Assembly: GCF_002234595.1 (NCBI RefSeq)
Contig: NZ_NMUL01000014.1
Location: 62,001-126,000, forward strand
From: Amycolatopsis vastitatis
GTDB lineage: Bacteria; Actinomycetota; Actinomycetes; Mycobacteriales; Pseudonocardiaceae
Reading direction: 5' to 3'
Length of the DNA: 64,000 bases
Both the position numbers and the translations under genes were made by a program. How positions within the stretch are numbered: position 1 is the stretch's first letter; every line of letters starts with the position of its first letter. This document shows positions 26,942 to 35,222 of the stretch, in pieces. The notes beneath the pieces are model-generated. The model had not been told where the DNA came from. It saw only the letters and a program-made list of their open reading frames with translations, and did no database searches.

Positions 26942-28986
26942 GCGGCACCATCCACGGTAGACAAGGACACGGCACACACCTTGAACTCCGGCATCCGGCT
27001 GACCGGGTCGAGCGCCGGGTTGGTGAACAGGTTGGCGCGCTGCTCACCGGGGAAGTGGAACGGCAGGAAGACCAGGTCGGGCTTGAGCGACTGGGCGAAC
27101 CGGACGCGTGCCACCGTCTCGCCGCGCCGGGAGCGGACCACCGCGCGGTCGCCCTCTTCGAGCCCGGCGCGCTTGGCGGTGTCCGGGTGGACCTCGACGA
27201 ACGCCTCCGGGACGACCTCGTTGAGCTCGCCGATCAGCCGCGTCTGCGCGCCCGACTGGTAGTGCTGGAGCACGCGGCCGGTGGTGGCCTGCAAGGGGAA
27301 CTCGTCGTCCGGGACCTCGGCGGGACCGGTGTGCTCGACCGGCACGAACCGCGCGCGGCCGTCGGGGTGGGCGAACGCCTCGAGGAACATCCGCGGGGTG
27401 CCGGGGTGGTCGTCCTCCGGCACCGGCCAGTGCAGCGCCTCGCCCGCGCGCAGCCGGTCGTAGCTGACGCCGGAGTAGTCGGCGATCCCGCCCTTGGACG
27501 CGATCCGCAGTTCTTCGAACACCGTCTCGGCGTCGGCCGGGAACCGGCCGTCGGGCTGGCCGAGCCGCTCGGCGAGCCCGGCCAGGACGTCCAGGTCGGA
27601 CCGGACACCCGGCGGCGGGTCGAGTGCCTTGCGGCGCAACAGGACCCGGCCTTCGAGGTTGGTGAGCGTGCCGTCCTCTTCGGCCCACTGGGTGACCGGC
27701 AGGACGACGTCGGCCATCGCCGCGGTTTCGGACAGCACGAAGTCGGCGACGACCAGGAAGTCCAGCGCGGCCAGCCGGTCCTGGACGCGCTGCGAGCGCG
27801 GCGCCGAGACGACCACGTTGCTGCCGAACACCATCAGCGCCTTCGGGCCGTTCTCCTGCCCGAGCGCTTCGAGCAGTTCGGTCGCCGAACGGCCGGGGCC
27901 GGGCAGGCTGTCCGCGTCGACTCCCCACACGCCGGCGACGTACTCGCGGGCGGCCGGGTCGTCGAGCTTGCGGTAACCGGGCAGCTGGTCGGCCTTCTGG
28001 CCGTGCTCGCGGCCGCCCTGGCCGTTGCCCTGCCCGGTGAGGCAGCCGTAACCGGAGCCGTTCCGGCCCGGCAGGCCGAGGGCCAGTGCGAGGTTGATCC
28101 AGGCGCCGACGGTCGCGGTGCCAGTGGCGTGCTGTTCGGTCCCGCGAGCGGTGAGGACGTAGGCGTTGCGCGCGTTGGCGAGCTTCGCCGCGGCGAGGCG
28201 CATGTCGGCGGCCGACACGCCGGTGACGCGCTCGGCGCGTTCCGGCCACCAGCTCGCGGCGATCCGCCACATTTCCGCGAAGCCGCTCGTCCGGTCGTCC
28301 ACATAGGACTGGTCGAGGTGGCCGTCGGCGACGACGGCGTGCAGGATGCCCAGCGCCAGCGCGAGATCCGTGCCCGGCGCGGGCGCCAGGTGCAGGCTCG
28401 CCAGCTCGGCGGTCGGCGTGCGCCGCGGGTCGACGACGACCAGGTCGACCCCGCGCAGGTGCTGGGTGAACGGCGGCATCGTCTCGGCCGGGTTCGCGCC
28501 GGCGAGCAGCACGACGTCGGCGTTCTTGAGATCCGTGACGGGGAACGGCATCCCGCGGTCGGCCCCGAAGGCCTTGATCCCCGCCGCGGCGGCCGACGAC
28601 ATGCAGAACCGGCCGTTGTAGTCGATCTGCGAGGTGCCGAGCGCGACGCGGGCGAACTTGCCGAGCAGGTAGGCCTTCTCGTTGGTCAGCCCGCCGCCGC
28701 CGAAGATCGCGGTGGCGTCCGGACCGTGCGCGTCACGGATTTCGGCGAGTTTCCCGGCCACGTGGTCGAGGGCGAAGTCCCAGCTGACGGGCTCGAGCGC
28801 GCCGTCCACCCGGATCATCGGGGTGGTCAGGCGCTTCGGCGACGTGAGCAGGCTGCCGGAGGTCCAGCCCTTCTGGCACAGGCCGCCGGCGTTCACCGGG
28901 AAGTCCCGCGGCGTGACGCGAGCGCCGTCGAGGCTCATCCCGCACTGCAGCGCGCAGTACGGGCAGTGGGTGTCGACCTGCGGCAT
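26938..28986 (-). CDS. narB: Assimilatory nitrate reductase catalytic subunit (molybdopterin oxidoreductase)
   Basis: 682-aa cytoplasmic Mo-bis-MGD enzyme reducing nitrate to nitrite. The [4Fe-4S] ligands are Cys8, Cys11, Cys15 and Cys37 (HCPYCALQCG, GGLCQKGW). The body contains FGGGGLTNEKAYLLGKFAR and GANPAETMPPF, and a molydopterin dinucleotide-binding domain covers the last 120 residues or so (TGRVLQHYQSGAQTR). There is no Tat signal, as expected for the assimilatory enzyme. ATG 28986 has a strong GAGGAGGTG upstream. First gene of the nitrate operon, with a GlnR-like box upstream. Confidence 0.95.
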   Translation of the reverse strand: MPQVDTHCPYCALQCGMSLDGARVTPRDFPVNAGGLCQKGWTSGSLLTSPKRLTTPMIRVDGALEPVSWDFALDHVAGKLAEIRDAHGPDATAIFGGGGLTNEKAYLLGKFARVALGTSQIDYNGRFCMSSAAAAGIKAFGADRGMPFPVTDLKNADVVLLAGANPAETMPPFTQHLRGVDLVVVDPRRTPTAELASLHLAPAPGTDLALALGILHAVVADGHLDQSYVDDRTSGFAEMWRIAASWWPERAERVTGVSAADMRLAAAKLANARNAYVLTARGTEQHATGTATVGAWINLALALGLPGRNGSGYGCLTGQGNGQGGREHGQKADQLPGYRKLDDPAAREYVAGVWGVDADSLPGPGRSATELLEALGQENGPKALMVFGSNVVVSAPRSQRVQDRLAALDFLVVADFVLSETAAMADVVLPVTQWAEEDGTLTNLEGRVLLRRKALDPPPGVRSDLDVLAGLAERLGQPDGRFPADAETVFEELRIASKGGIADYSGVSYDRLRAGEALHWPVPEDDHPGTPRMFLEAFAHPDGRARFVPVEHTGPAEVPDDEFPLQATTGRVLQHYQSGAQTRLIGELNEVVPEAFVEVHPDTAKRAGLEEGDRAVVRSRRGETVARVRFAQSLKPDLVFLPFHFPGEQRANLFTNPALDPVSRMPEFKVCAVSLSTVDGAA

Positions 28987-29181
28987 CGGGCACCTCCTCG
29001 GCGTTTCGGGCGTGCCCTGACGCTAAGGAGGCCGTGTTAACCGGATTCGACCGAATGTTTCAGGCAGTTGACATTGCGGCGGTTTACGCGGCGCCCGGCC
29101 GGTGAGATCGGCGTCCACGGACCGGGACTCCGGAGGTCAGCGGCGCTTTACCCGAGATGTCCCGCGATCTTGCGACCTCGG
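28987..29181 (-). promoter_or_regulatory. Nitrate operon promoter region with a GlnR-box-like site
   Basis: The 195 nt upstream of narB hold no ORF of note. On the minus strand, 29072-29057 reads GTCAACTGCCTGAAAC, which fits the GlnR consensus GTnAC-n6-GAAAC except at one position (A for C). It lies about 71-86 nt before the narB ATG, a sensible place for activation. A second adjacent box is not convincing. Confidence 0.5.
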
Positions 29182-29979
29182 TCACAAGACTCCGGACACC
29201 TCGCGCGCCGCCGCGCGCAGACCGTCCAGCGATGCCTGCGTCGACCTCGGATTCAGCGCGTTGGCCGCCAGCCGGAACAGCACCGCGCGCAGCAGCAGCT
29301 GCGGCCACTCCGGCAGGTGCGCCCAGCGCTCCAGGAGGTCGCGGCCCGCGCCGCCCCAGGCGAGCGCGTCGACCGCGACGATCGCCGCGCCGTACTCGCC
29401 CGGCCGGTAGTACGGCACGAAGTCCACCACGCCGGGGACGTCGTCGCCGTCGAACAGGAGCGCGGCCAGCAACTCGCCGTGGGCCACCTGCGACGGCAGC
29501 CGGATGGGGCGGCGGGCGCCGGCGAGGACCTCGAACCAGCGGCCGCCCTTGGTCTCCTCGAGCGGGACCTCCAGCTCCTCCCAGGCGATGCGGTCGGCGA
29601 CCGCATCGACGTCGGTGCGCGCGTCGAGGAAGTCCGGCCGGGGCAGGCCGACCGTGGCCCGGTGCAGCTTCACCGCCGCCAGCACGGACGCGTCACCGCG
29701 GTGCTCCGGCGTGCCGGGGACGAACCGCGACGCCGTCCAGCCGCCGACGATCCAGCGGCCGTCGGTGGACCGGACCGGCTTCGCGACGCGCAGTCCCGGC
29801 TCGCGGACGTAGTCGAGCGCGTGAGCGGTCCACAGCGTCCTGACCTTGTCCGTGACCGGCTTGAGCACGAGGTCGCCGCAGCGCCACGCCGCCGAGTCCG
29901 GCAGGCGTTCGCCGCCGTCGGCCGGGCCGCCGAAGGCCGCGCAGACGTGCGCCGGAGGACGTTCGAGGGTTGACCGCAC
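29182..29979 (-). CDS. TIGR02569 family protein (aminoglycoside-phosphotransferase-like fold)
   Basis: 265-aa protein of the actinobacterial TIGR02569 family, counterpart of Rv3205c next to moeZ. It resembles APH/choline-kinase folds: an N-terminal lobe (DLVLKPVTDKVRTLWTAHAL) and a catalytic-loop-like VAHGELLAALLF followed by VVDFVPYYRP. The usual HGD aspartate is Glu (HGE), so kinase activity is doubtful. The GTG start at 29979 (VRSTLERPPAHVCAAFGG) was preferred; the longer frame adds 18 residues with little similarity. Function unknown. Confidence 0.82.
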   Translation of the reverse strand: MRSTLERPPAHVCAAFGGPADGGERLPDSAAWRCGDLVLKPVTDKVRTLWTAHALDYVREPGLRVAKPVRSTDGRWIVGGWTASRFVPGTPEHRGDASVLAAVKLHRATVGLPRPDFLDARTDVDAVADRIAWEELEVPLEETKGGRWFEVLAGARRPIRLPSQVAHGELLAALLFDGDDVPGVVDFVPYYRPGEYGAAIVAVDALAWGGAGRDLLERWAHLPEWPQLLLRAVLFRLAANALNPRSTQASLDGLRAAAREVSGVL

Positions 29980-30060
29980 GGCCGTGACGTTACCCGGCCG
30001 GGTGTTCCACGATCGAGAAGACGCGCTGGTCACACACGGTTTTGCCGACGGCCCGAAATG

Positions 30061-30100
30061 CCGTGAAGGCCGCCTCCGGAGCCGGAGACGGCCTTCACGG
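30061..30100 (-). terminator. Hairpin terminator downstream of moeZ
   Basis: CCGTGAAGGCCGCCTCCGG (30061-30079) pairs with CCGGAGACGGCCTTCACGG (30082-30100) with a single mismatch and a 2-nt loop, 9 nt beyond the moeZ stop at 30110. No U-tract follows, as is common in high-GC actinomycetes. Confidence 0.7.
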
Positions 30101-30109
30101 GCGCCACTG

Positions 30110-31285
30110 TCAGTAGGTCGGCAGGCTCGGGTCGATCTGCTTCGCCCAGGCGAGCACGCCTCCGCCGAGGTGCGTCGCGTCCTTGAAACCGGCCGCGTGC
30201 AGGGCGGCGAGGGCCTCGGCGGACCGGGCGCCGGACTTGCAGTGCAGGACGATCGGCTTGTCCTGCGGCAGCTCCGCGAGGGCCTCGCCCGAGAGGATGC
30301 GGTCCTTCGGGATCAGCGTCGCGCCCTTGATGTTGACGATCTCGTACTCGTGCGGCTCGCGGACGTCGATCAGCGCGAAGTTCTCGCCGCTGTCGAACTT
30401 GGCCTTGAGCTCGGCCGGGGTGATCGTGCTCCCCGACGCCGCCTGCGCCGCCTCGTCGGAAACGACACCGCAGAACGCCTCGTAGTCGATCAGCTCGGTG
30501 ATCTTCGGCGTGTCCGGATCCTTGCGGATCTTGACCTCGCGGTACTTCATGTCCAGCGCGTCGTAGCTGATCAGGCGGCCGAGCAGCGGCTCGCCGATGC
30601 CCGTGAGCAGCTTGATCGCCTCGGTCACCATGATCGAGCCGATGGACGCGCACAGCACGCCCAGCACGCCACCCTCGGCGCAGGAGGGGACCATGCCCGG
30701 GGGCGGCGGCTCGGGGTAGAGGTCGCGGTAGTTGAGGCCCTTGCCGTTCGGCGCGTCCTCCCAGAACACGCTGACCTGGCCCTCGAACCGGAAGATCGAG
30801 CCCCAGACGTACGGCTTGCCCAGCAGCACCGCGGCGTCGTTGACCAGGTAGCGCGTGGCGAAGTTGTCGGTGCCGTCGACGATCAGGTCGTACTGCTCGA
30901 AGATCTCCAGCGCGTTCGACGAGTCCAGCCGGTCGGTGTGCAGGTGCACCTTGACCAGCGGGTTGATCTCCGCGATCGACTCCTGCGCGGACGCGGCCTT
31001 GAGCTTGCCGACGTCGGACTGGCCGTGGATGACCTGGCGCTGCAGGTTCGACTCGTCCACGACGTCGAAGTCGACGATGCCGAGCGTGCCGACCCCGGCG
31101 GCGGCCAGGTACAGCAGCGCGGGGCTGCCGAGGCCGCCGGCCCCGATCACCAGGACCTTGGCGTTCTTCAGCCGCTTCTGCCCGTTCACCCCGACGTCCG
31201 GGATGATCAGGTGACGGCTGTACCGAGCCACCTCTTCCTTGGTGAGCTCGGCAGCCGGCTCGACGAGCGGCGGCAGTGCTGACAT
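30110..31285 (-). CDS. moeZ: Adenylyltransferase/sulfurtransferase MoeZ
   Basis: 391-aa two-domain protein. The N-terminal E1-like ThiF/MoeB domain has VLVIGAGGLGSPALLYL (ATP binding, about residues 41-57) and catalytic-loop features. The C-terminal rhodanese domain has the persulphide-carrying cysteine in IVLHCKSGARSAEAL. MoeZ activates and thiocarboxylates sulphur carrier proteins (CysO, MoaD types) for cysteine, molybdopterin and other thio-cofactor synthesis. ATG 31285 has GGAGG 5 nt upstream; longer frames are not conserved. Rv3206c counterpart; its molybdopterin role may also serve the nearby nitrate reductase. Confidence 0.94.
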   Translation of the reverse strand: MSALPPLVEPAAELTKEEVARYSRHLIIPDVGVNGQKRLKNAKVLVIGAGGLGSPALLYLAAAGVGTLGIVDFDVVDESNLQRQVIHGQSDVGKLKAASAQESIAEINPLVKVHLHTDRLDSSNALEIFEQYDLIVDGTDNFATRYLVNDAAVLLGKPYVWGSIFRFEGQVSVFWEDAPNGKGLNYRDLYPEPPPPGMVPSCAEGGVLGVLCASIGSIMVTEAIKLLTGIGEPLLGRLISYDALDMKYREVKIRKDPDTPKITELIDYEAFCGVVSDEAAQAASGSTITPAELKAKFDSGENFALIDVREPHEYEIVNIKGATLIPKDRILSGEALAELPQDKPIVLHCKSGARSAEALAALHAAGFKDATHLGGGVLAWAKQIDPSLPTY

Positions 31286-31376
31286 GGGTCCTCCATCTCG
31301 CGCGTATCGCGTCCATCCCACTATGCACAACGCGCGGGGGCAAATATGCCTTCCCGCGTCCGGATGCTGGGACTCG

Positions 31377-32609
31377 CTAGGAAGCCGGCTTGGGGTTCGG
31401 CCACGCGTTGGGCACGCAGGTGCGGCCGTCCTTGGCGACCTTGCCCTTGTCACCGCCGGGGATGTCGTTGAGCATCGAGACGTAGTCGTCGGAGACCCCG
31501 AAGGACTGCTGCATCATCACCGGCGCGGGCAGGCCGTCCCCGCCGCAGCCGACGTGCTGGTTGCCCAGGGCGTGCCCGACCTCGTGGTTGATGGCGTACT
31601 GCCGGTAGCCGGTCATGTCGGCGTTGAACGCCTTGGCGCCGCGCACCCAGCGAGCCAGGTTGATCAGCACCCGGCCGAGGCTCTTGCGATAGCAGGAGGC
31701 CTCGAACTTGATCTGGAACCCGCAGGCGTCCGGCCGGTGGGTGGTCTCCGGCGTGGTGAGGCTCACCTTGAAGGACGGGTTCGGGAAGTTGCCGTCCACC
31801 CGCTGGAACGCGATCTTGCCGTCCCACGTCCAGCCCTGGGCCGGGTTCGACAGGGTGCCCTGGACGGTGGCCGCGAAGGCGTCGTCACCGGCGTAGCTCG
31901 ACGGGTCGATGCCGTCCTCGACCTCGATGGTGTACGTGTACAGCTTTCCGGTGCCGACCTTCGGGCCGGTGCCCGGGATGACGTGCCACTTGCCGGTGCC
32001 CGCCTGGGTGAACGGGATGCCCTCGGGCAGGTCCGCGGTCGGCACCTTGAGGTCGACCGGGGTGGCCGGGTTCTCCGGGATGGCTTGCTCGCCGTTGCCG
32101 TCGATGGCGCCGCCGGAGCTGTCGCCGCCCGCCGATTCGACGCCGGCCGCGGTGCCGCCGGTGCCGCCCTGCTCGGCGATCGGCTGGGCCGGGCTGTTGG
32201 CGGTGTTGACCACGACGAGCACGGTCAGCACGACCAGGATCGGCAGCGCGTAGACGCGCCAGCCGTAGGTCTTGGTGAGCTTCATGAGGCCGGACTTCGG
32301 CGGCGGTTCCGTCCGCTCCGGCTTGTCCGGGACCTGCGGCTTCCACGACGCGCTCAGCGGCTCGGCGGTGGTCCGCCGCCCACCCGGGCGGTAGCGGTCG
32401 TCGTCGACGCGCTGGGCAGGTGTCTTGGACGGGCGGTACTGGCCGGTGCGAGGGTGGTCCTCGGTGCCGGGCGTCCGGCGGGCCGACGCGCGGTGGGGCG
32501 TCCGGCGATCCTCGCCTCGCGCGTCCTGCTTCACCCGGTCCACCGCACCAGGGTGCCACAGCGCCACCGAACCGTTATCGGCGACTGGCGGATCATCGAG
32601 TGAACTCAC
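31377..32609 (-). CDS. DUF3152 domain protein with metzincin-type zinc motif
   Basis: 410-aa protein. A roughly 110-residue hydrophilic cytoplasmic tail precedes one membrane span (about 117-136), a Gly/Ser linker and an extracytoplasmic DUF3152 domain. Residues 342-352 read HEVGHALGNQH, an exact HExxHxxGxxH metzincin zinc signature, and PVMMQQ about 10 residues later could be the Met-turn. This predicts a membrane-anchored zinc protease. M. tuberculosis Rv3207c is the positional counterpart. The GTG start at 32609 gives the longest frame; a shorter N-terminus is possible because the tail is low-complexity. Confidence 0.86.
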   Translation of the reverse strand: MSSLDDPPVADNGSVALWHPGAVDRVKQDARGEDRRTPHRASARRTPGTEDHPRTGQYRPSKTPAQRVDDDRYRPGGRRTTAEPLSASWKPQVPDKPERTEPPPKSGLMKLTKTYGWRVYALPILVVLTVLVVVNTANSPAQPIAEQGGTGGTAAGVESAGGDSSGGAIDGNGEQAIPENPATPVDLKVPTADLPEGIPFTQAGTGKWHVIPGTGPKVGTGKLYTYTIEVEDGIDPSSYAGDDAFAATVQGTLSNPAQGWTWDGKIAFQRVDGNFPNPSFKVSLTTPETTHRPDACGFQIKFEASCYRKSLGRVLINLARWVRGAKAFNADMTGYRQYAINHEVGHALGNQHVGCGGDGLPAPVMMQQSFGVSDDYVSMLNDIPGGDKGKVAKDGRTCVPNAWPNPKPAS

Positions 32610-32624
32610 CGTCCCCCGATCGGG

Positions 32625-33602
32625 CTACCAGGTGCCCGCTTCGACGTGCTCCCACATGCCCAGCACGGCCTTCGCGACGACGACCGGGCGTTCCATCTGG
32701 GCCACGTGCCCGGTCCGCGGGAGCACTAGCAGCCGGGCCCGTGGGATCGCCCGGGCGGTCCGCACGGCCCGCTTCACGGAGATGACGCGGTCGTCGCGGC
32801 CCCAGACGACCAGGGTCGGCGCCTCGACCCGCGGCGCGACCGACCACAGCGACGCCTTCCCGAGCGTCGACCACGCCCGGAAGATGGCGAACGTGCTGCG
32901 CGCCATCGCGGGCGCGGCCCAGGCGAACCCGGCGCGAGCGCCGTGTTCCTCGGTCAGCTCGTCGAGCCGGCTTTCTGGGAACCGCGAGGGGTCCGCGAAG
33001 CACAGCTTGATGACCTGCGCGGCGCGTTCGCGCGGGCCGAGCGCGGCCAGCTGGGCCCGCACCCGCGCGCCGACCAGCGGCAGGTAGGCCAGCGCCATCC
33101 GCGGGTCCGACAGCCGACGCGGGTCGGGCCGCCGGTCGGGCACCGCCGGCGAAATGAGCGTCAGCGTCTTCACCAGTTCCGGCCGCTGGGCGGCGACCAG
33201 CAGCGCGATCGCCCCGCCCATGGAGTTGCCGAACAGGTGCACCGGAGCGCCCACGGCCTCGATGTGCCGGGCCACGACATCGGCGTGCGCCTGGAGCGTG
33301 AAGTCGAAGCCCTCTTCCGGCTCGGAGCAGCCGAAGCCGGGTAGGTCGGGCGCGGTGCCGCCGGCGACCGGCGCGAGCAGCGCGGCCAGGTCGGTCCAGT
33401 TCGTCGACGAGCCGCCGAGGCCGTGGACGTACACCGCGGGCACGTCGTCCGGCCCCGGCGTCCGGCGGACGTGGAGCCGGGCCGTGCCGACCTCTTCGAA
33501 GGCCGCCGGCCAGGGCGGCGGGACGGGGTCGAGCGAGGGCAGCGCCCTGTTCGAGAGCGGCACCTGGGTCAGCGGCGGCCGGGCCCGCACGGGGGTCTTC
33601 AC
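32625..33602 (-). CDS. Alpha/beta fold hydrolase
   Basis: 325-aa hydrolase with the oxyanion HGLGGSSTNW, nucleophile elbow GNSMGG, acid in VVWGRDDRVI and catalytic His in RTGHVAQME, so the triad is complete. The substrate cannot be deduced; proteins of this type include esterases and epoxide hydrolase-like enzymes. The GTG start at 33602 has only a weak RBS. It lies 15 nt upstream of the DUF3152 gene on the same strand and is likely co-transcribed with it. Confidence 0.85.
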   Translation of the reverse strand: MKTPVRARPPLTQVPLSNRALPSLDPVPPPWPAAFEEVGTARLHVRRTPGPDDVPAVYVHGLGGSSTNWTDLAALLAPVAGGTAPDLPGFGCSEPEEGFDFTLQAHADVVARHIEAVGAPVHLFGNSMGGAIALLVAAQRPELVKTLTLISPAVPDRRPDPRRLSDPRMALAYLPLVGARVRAQLAALGPRERAAQVIKLCFADPSRFPESRLDELTEEHGARAGFAWAAPAMARSTFAIFRAWSTLGKASLWSVAPRVEAPTLVVWGRDDRVISVKRAVRTARAIPRARLLVLPRTGHVAQMERPVVVAKAVLGMWEHVEAGTW

Positions 33603-33715
33603 GGGTCCAGAATGCCCGACCCTTGGCGCGGCACACGTACCGGCGAGTAATCTTCAGGGCGACTTCACGCGGTGGCGACCCCGCCCGTCGAAGAAACGAT
33701 GACGGGAGGACGAGC

Positions 33716-34342
33716 ATGACGGAGATGACGCGGCTGCAGCAACGTGGGGTGCGGCTGCCCCGGACGGAGCGCCGGGCCCAGCTCCTCGCCGCGGCGCAGC
33801 GGGTCTTCGCCGAGAACGGCTACCACGCCGCCGCGATGGACGAGATCGCCGAGGTCGCGGGCGTCTCGAAGCCCGTGCTGTACCAGCACTTTCCCGGCAA
33901 GCTCGACCTCTACATCGCGCTGCTGGAGAGCCACGTCGACGAGCTGGTCAAGCGCGTCCAGAACGCGCTGGACTCGACGACCGAGAACAAGCAGCGCGTC
34001 CCGGCGACGGTCGGCGCGTTCTTCGACTTCGTCAGCAACGACGCGGGCGCGTTCCGGATGGTCTTCGAGTCCGACCTGCGCGGCGAGCCGTCGGTGCAGG
34101 AGGCGGTCGACCGCGCGACGTCGGCAAGCGTGGACGCGATCACCGAGACGATCACCGCGGACGCGGGCCTCGACGAGGACAAGGCGCGGCTGCTGGCGGT
34201 GGGGCTGGTCGGGATGAGCCAGGTCAGCGCCCGGTTCTGGCTGCAGCACCACCAGTCGATGAGCCGCGAGGAAGCCGTGGCGTTGACGGCGAACCTGGCC
34301 TGGCGCGGCATCGGCGGCGGCTTCCCCCTCAAAGACTCCTGA
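33716..34342 (+). CDS. TetR family regulator (Rv3208-like)
   Basis: 208-aa regulator with an N-terminal HTH (AMDEIAEVAGVSKPVLYQHFPGKLDLY) and a C-terminal ligand domain. The ATG at 33716 is preceded by GGGAGG; the longer frame runs back into the divergent promoter. It is divergent from the alpha/beta hydrolase gene, which is a likely target, and in the same position as Rv3208 beside the DUF3152 gene. Its 3' end overlaps the converging hydrolase gene by 14 nt. Confidence 0.88.
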   Translation: MTEMTRLQQRGVRLPRTERRAQLLAAAQRVFAENGYHAAAMDEIAEVAGVSKPVLYQHFPGKLDLYIALLESHVDELVKRVQNALDSTTENKQRVPATVGAFFDFVSNDAGAFRMVFESDLRGEPSVQEAVDRATSASVDAITETITADAGLDEDKARLLAVGLVGMSQVSARFWLQHHQSMSREEAVALTANLAWRGIGGGFPLKDS

Positions 34343-35222
34343 CCCGGACCAGCGCGCTGATCCGGCGGGCGACCTCGAAGGGACGCTCCTGCGGCAGCAT
34401 GTGCCCGGCGCCCGGGTACCGCACGAACTCCGCGTGCGGCAGCTCGTCCGCGATCACCTTCGCGTGGCCGAGGGGGCAGAGCCGGTCCTTCTCCCCCGCC
34501 AGCACCACCGACGGCACGTCGCACAGCGCGCCGAGGCCGCCGACGCCGCGGTGGGACGCGATCGCGTCCAGGAACATCCCCGCGCTGGCCGGGTGCGCGC
34601 ACAGCAGCTGCTCGACGACGCTGTCGACCTGCTCGCGCCCCGGGCGGGCACCGAACACCAGCCGCCGCGCGACCGAGCGGACCAGTCCCGGCCGCAGCCG
34701 CAACGTCTCGCTCCGCAGGCCCGCCAGCAAGCGCGCCAGCCTCGGCTCGACGCGCGTCACGCTCTTGCCGACCAGGCCCGGGAACCCGAGCGTCAGCTGG
34801 TCCATGTCCCCTGACGACGTCGCCACGAACGCCGCGCCCGCCAGCCGCTCCCTGACGAGGGAAGGGTGCCGTTCGGCGAGGACCATCAGCGTCATCCCGC
34901 CCATCGAGTGCCCGGCCAGGACCAGCGGGCCGTCCGGGACGCGGGCGGCGATCAGCTCGGCGAGGTCGTCGGCGAGCCGCGCGATCGTGGCACCGCCGGG
35001 CCGCGCGGGTGCCGAACCGCCGTGTCCGCGCAAGTCGTAGCGCAGGACCCGCAGGCCGGGGTCGAGGTGTGGCAGCACGAAGTCCCACGTCCGGTGGTCC
35101 TGCGTCCAGCCGTGGACGAGCACCAGCGTCACGGCGGAATCGGCCGGTCCCGACAGCGAGACGTGCAGCGCGGCGCCGTCGCTCGCGACGAACCGGCGCC
35201 CGGGCGAGAGGACGGTCGTCAT
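34329..35222 (-). CDS. Alpha/beta fold hydrolase
   Basis: 297-aa hydrolase. The oxyanion region is LVHGWTQDHRTW, the nucleophile GHSMGG, the acid in VLAGEKDRLCP and the His in PGAGHMLPQE. It resembles lipase/esterase members of the family. ATG 35222 overlaps the diiron protein stop by 4 nt, so the pair is translationally coupled and they may act on the same lipid-like substrate; this is inference. The longer frame upstream is not conserved. Confidence 0.86.
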   Translation of the reverse strand: MTTVLSPGRRFVASDGAALHVSLSGPADSAVTLVLVHGWTQDHRTWDFVLPHLDPGLRVLRYDLRGHGGSAPARPGGATIARLADDLAELIAARVPDGPLVLAGHSMGGMTLMVLAERHPSLVRERLAGAAFVATSSGDMDQLTLGFPGLVGKSVTRVEPRLARLLAGLRSETLRLRPGLVRSVARRLVFGARPGREQVDSVVEQLLCAHPASAGMFLDAIASHRGVGGLGALCDVPSVVLAGEKDRLCPLGHAKVIADELPHAEFVRYPGAGHMLPQERPFEVARRISALVRVRSL

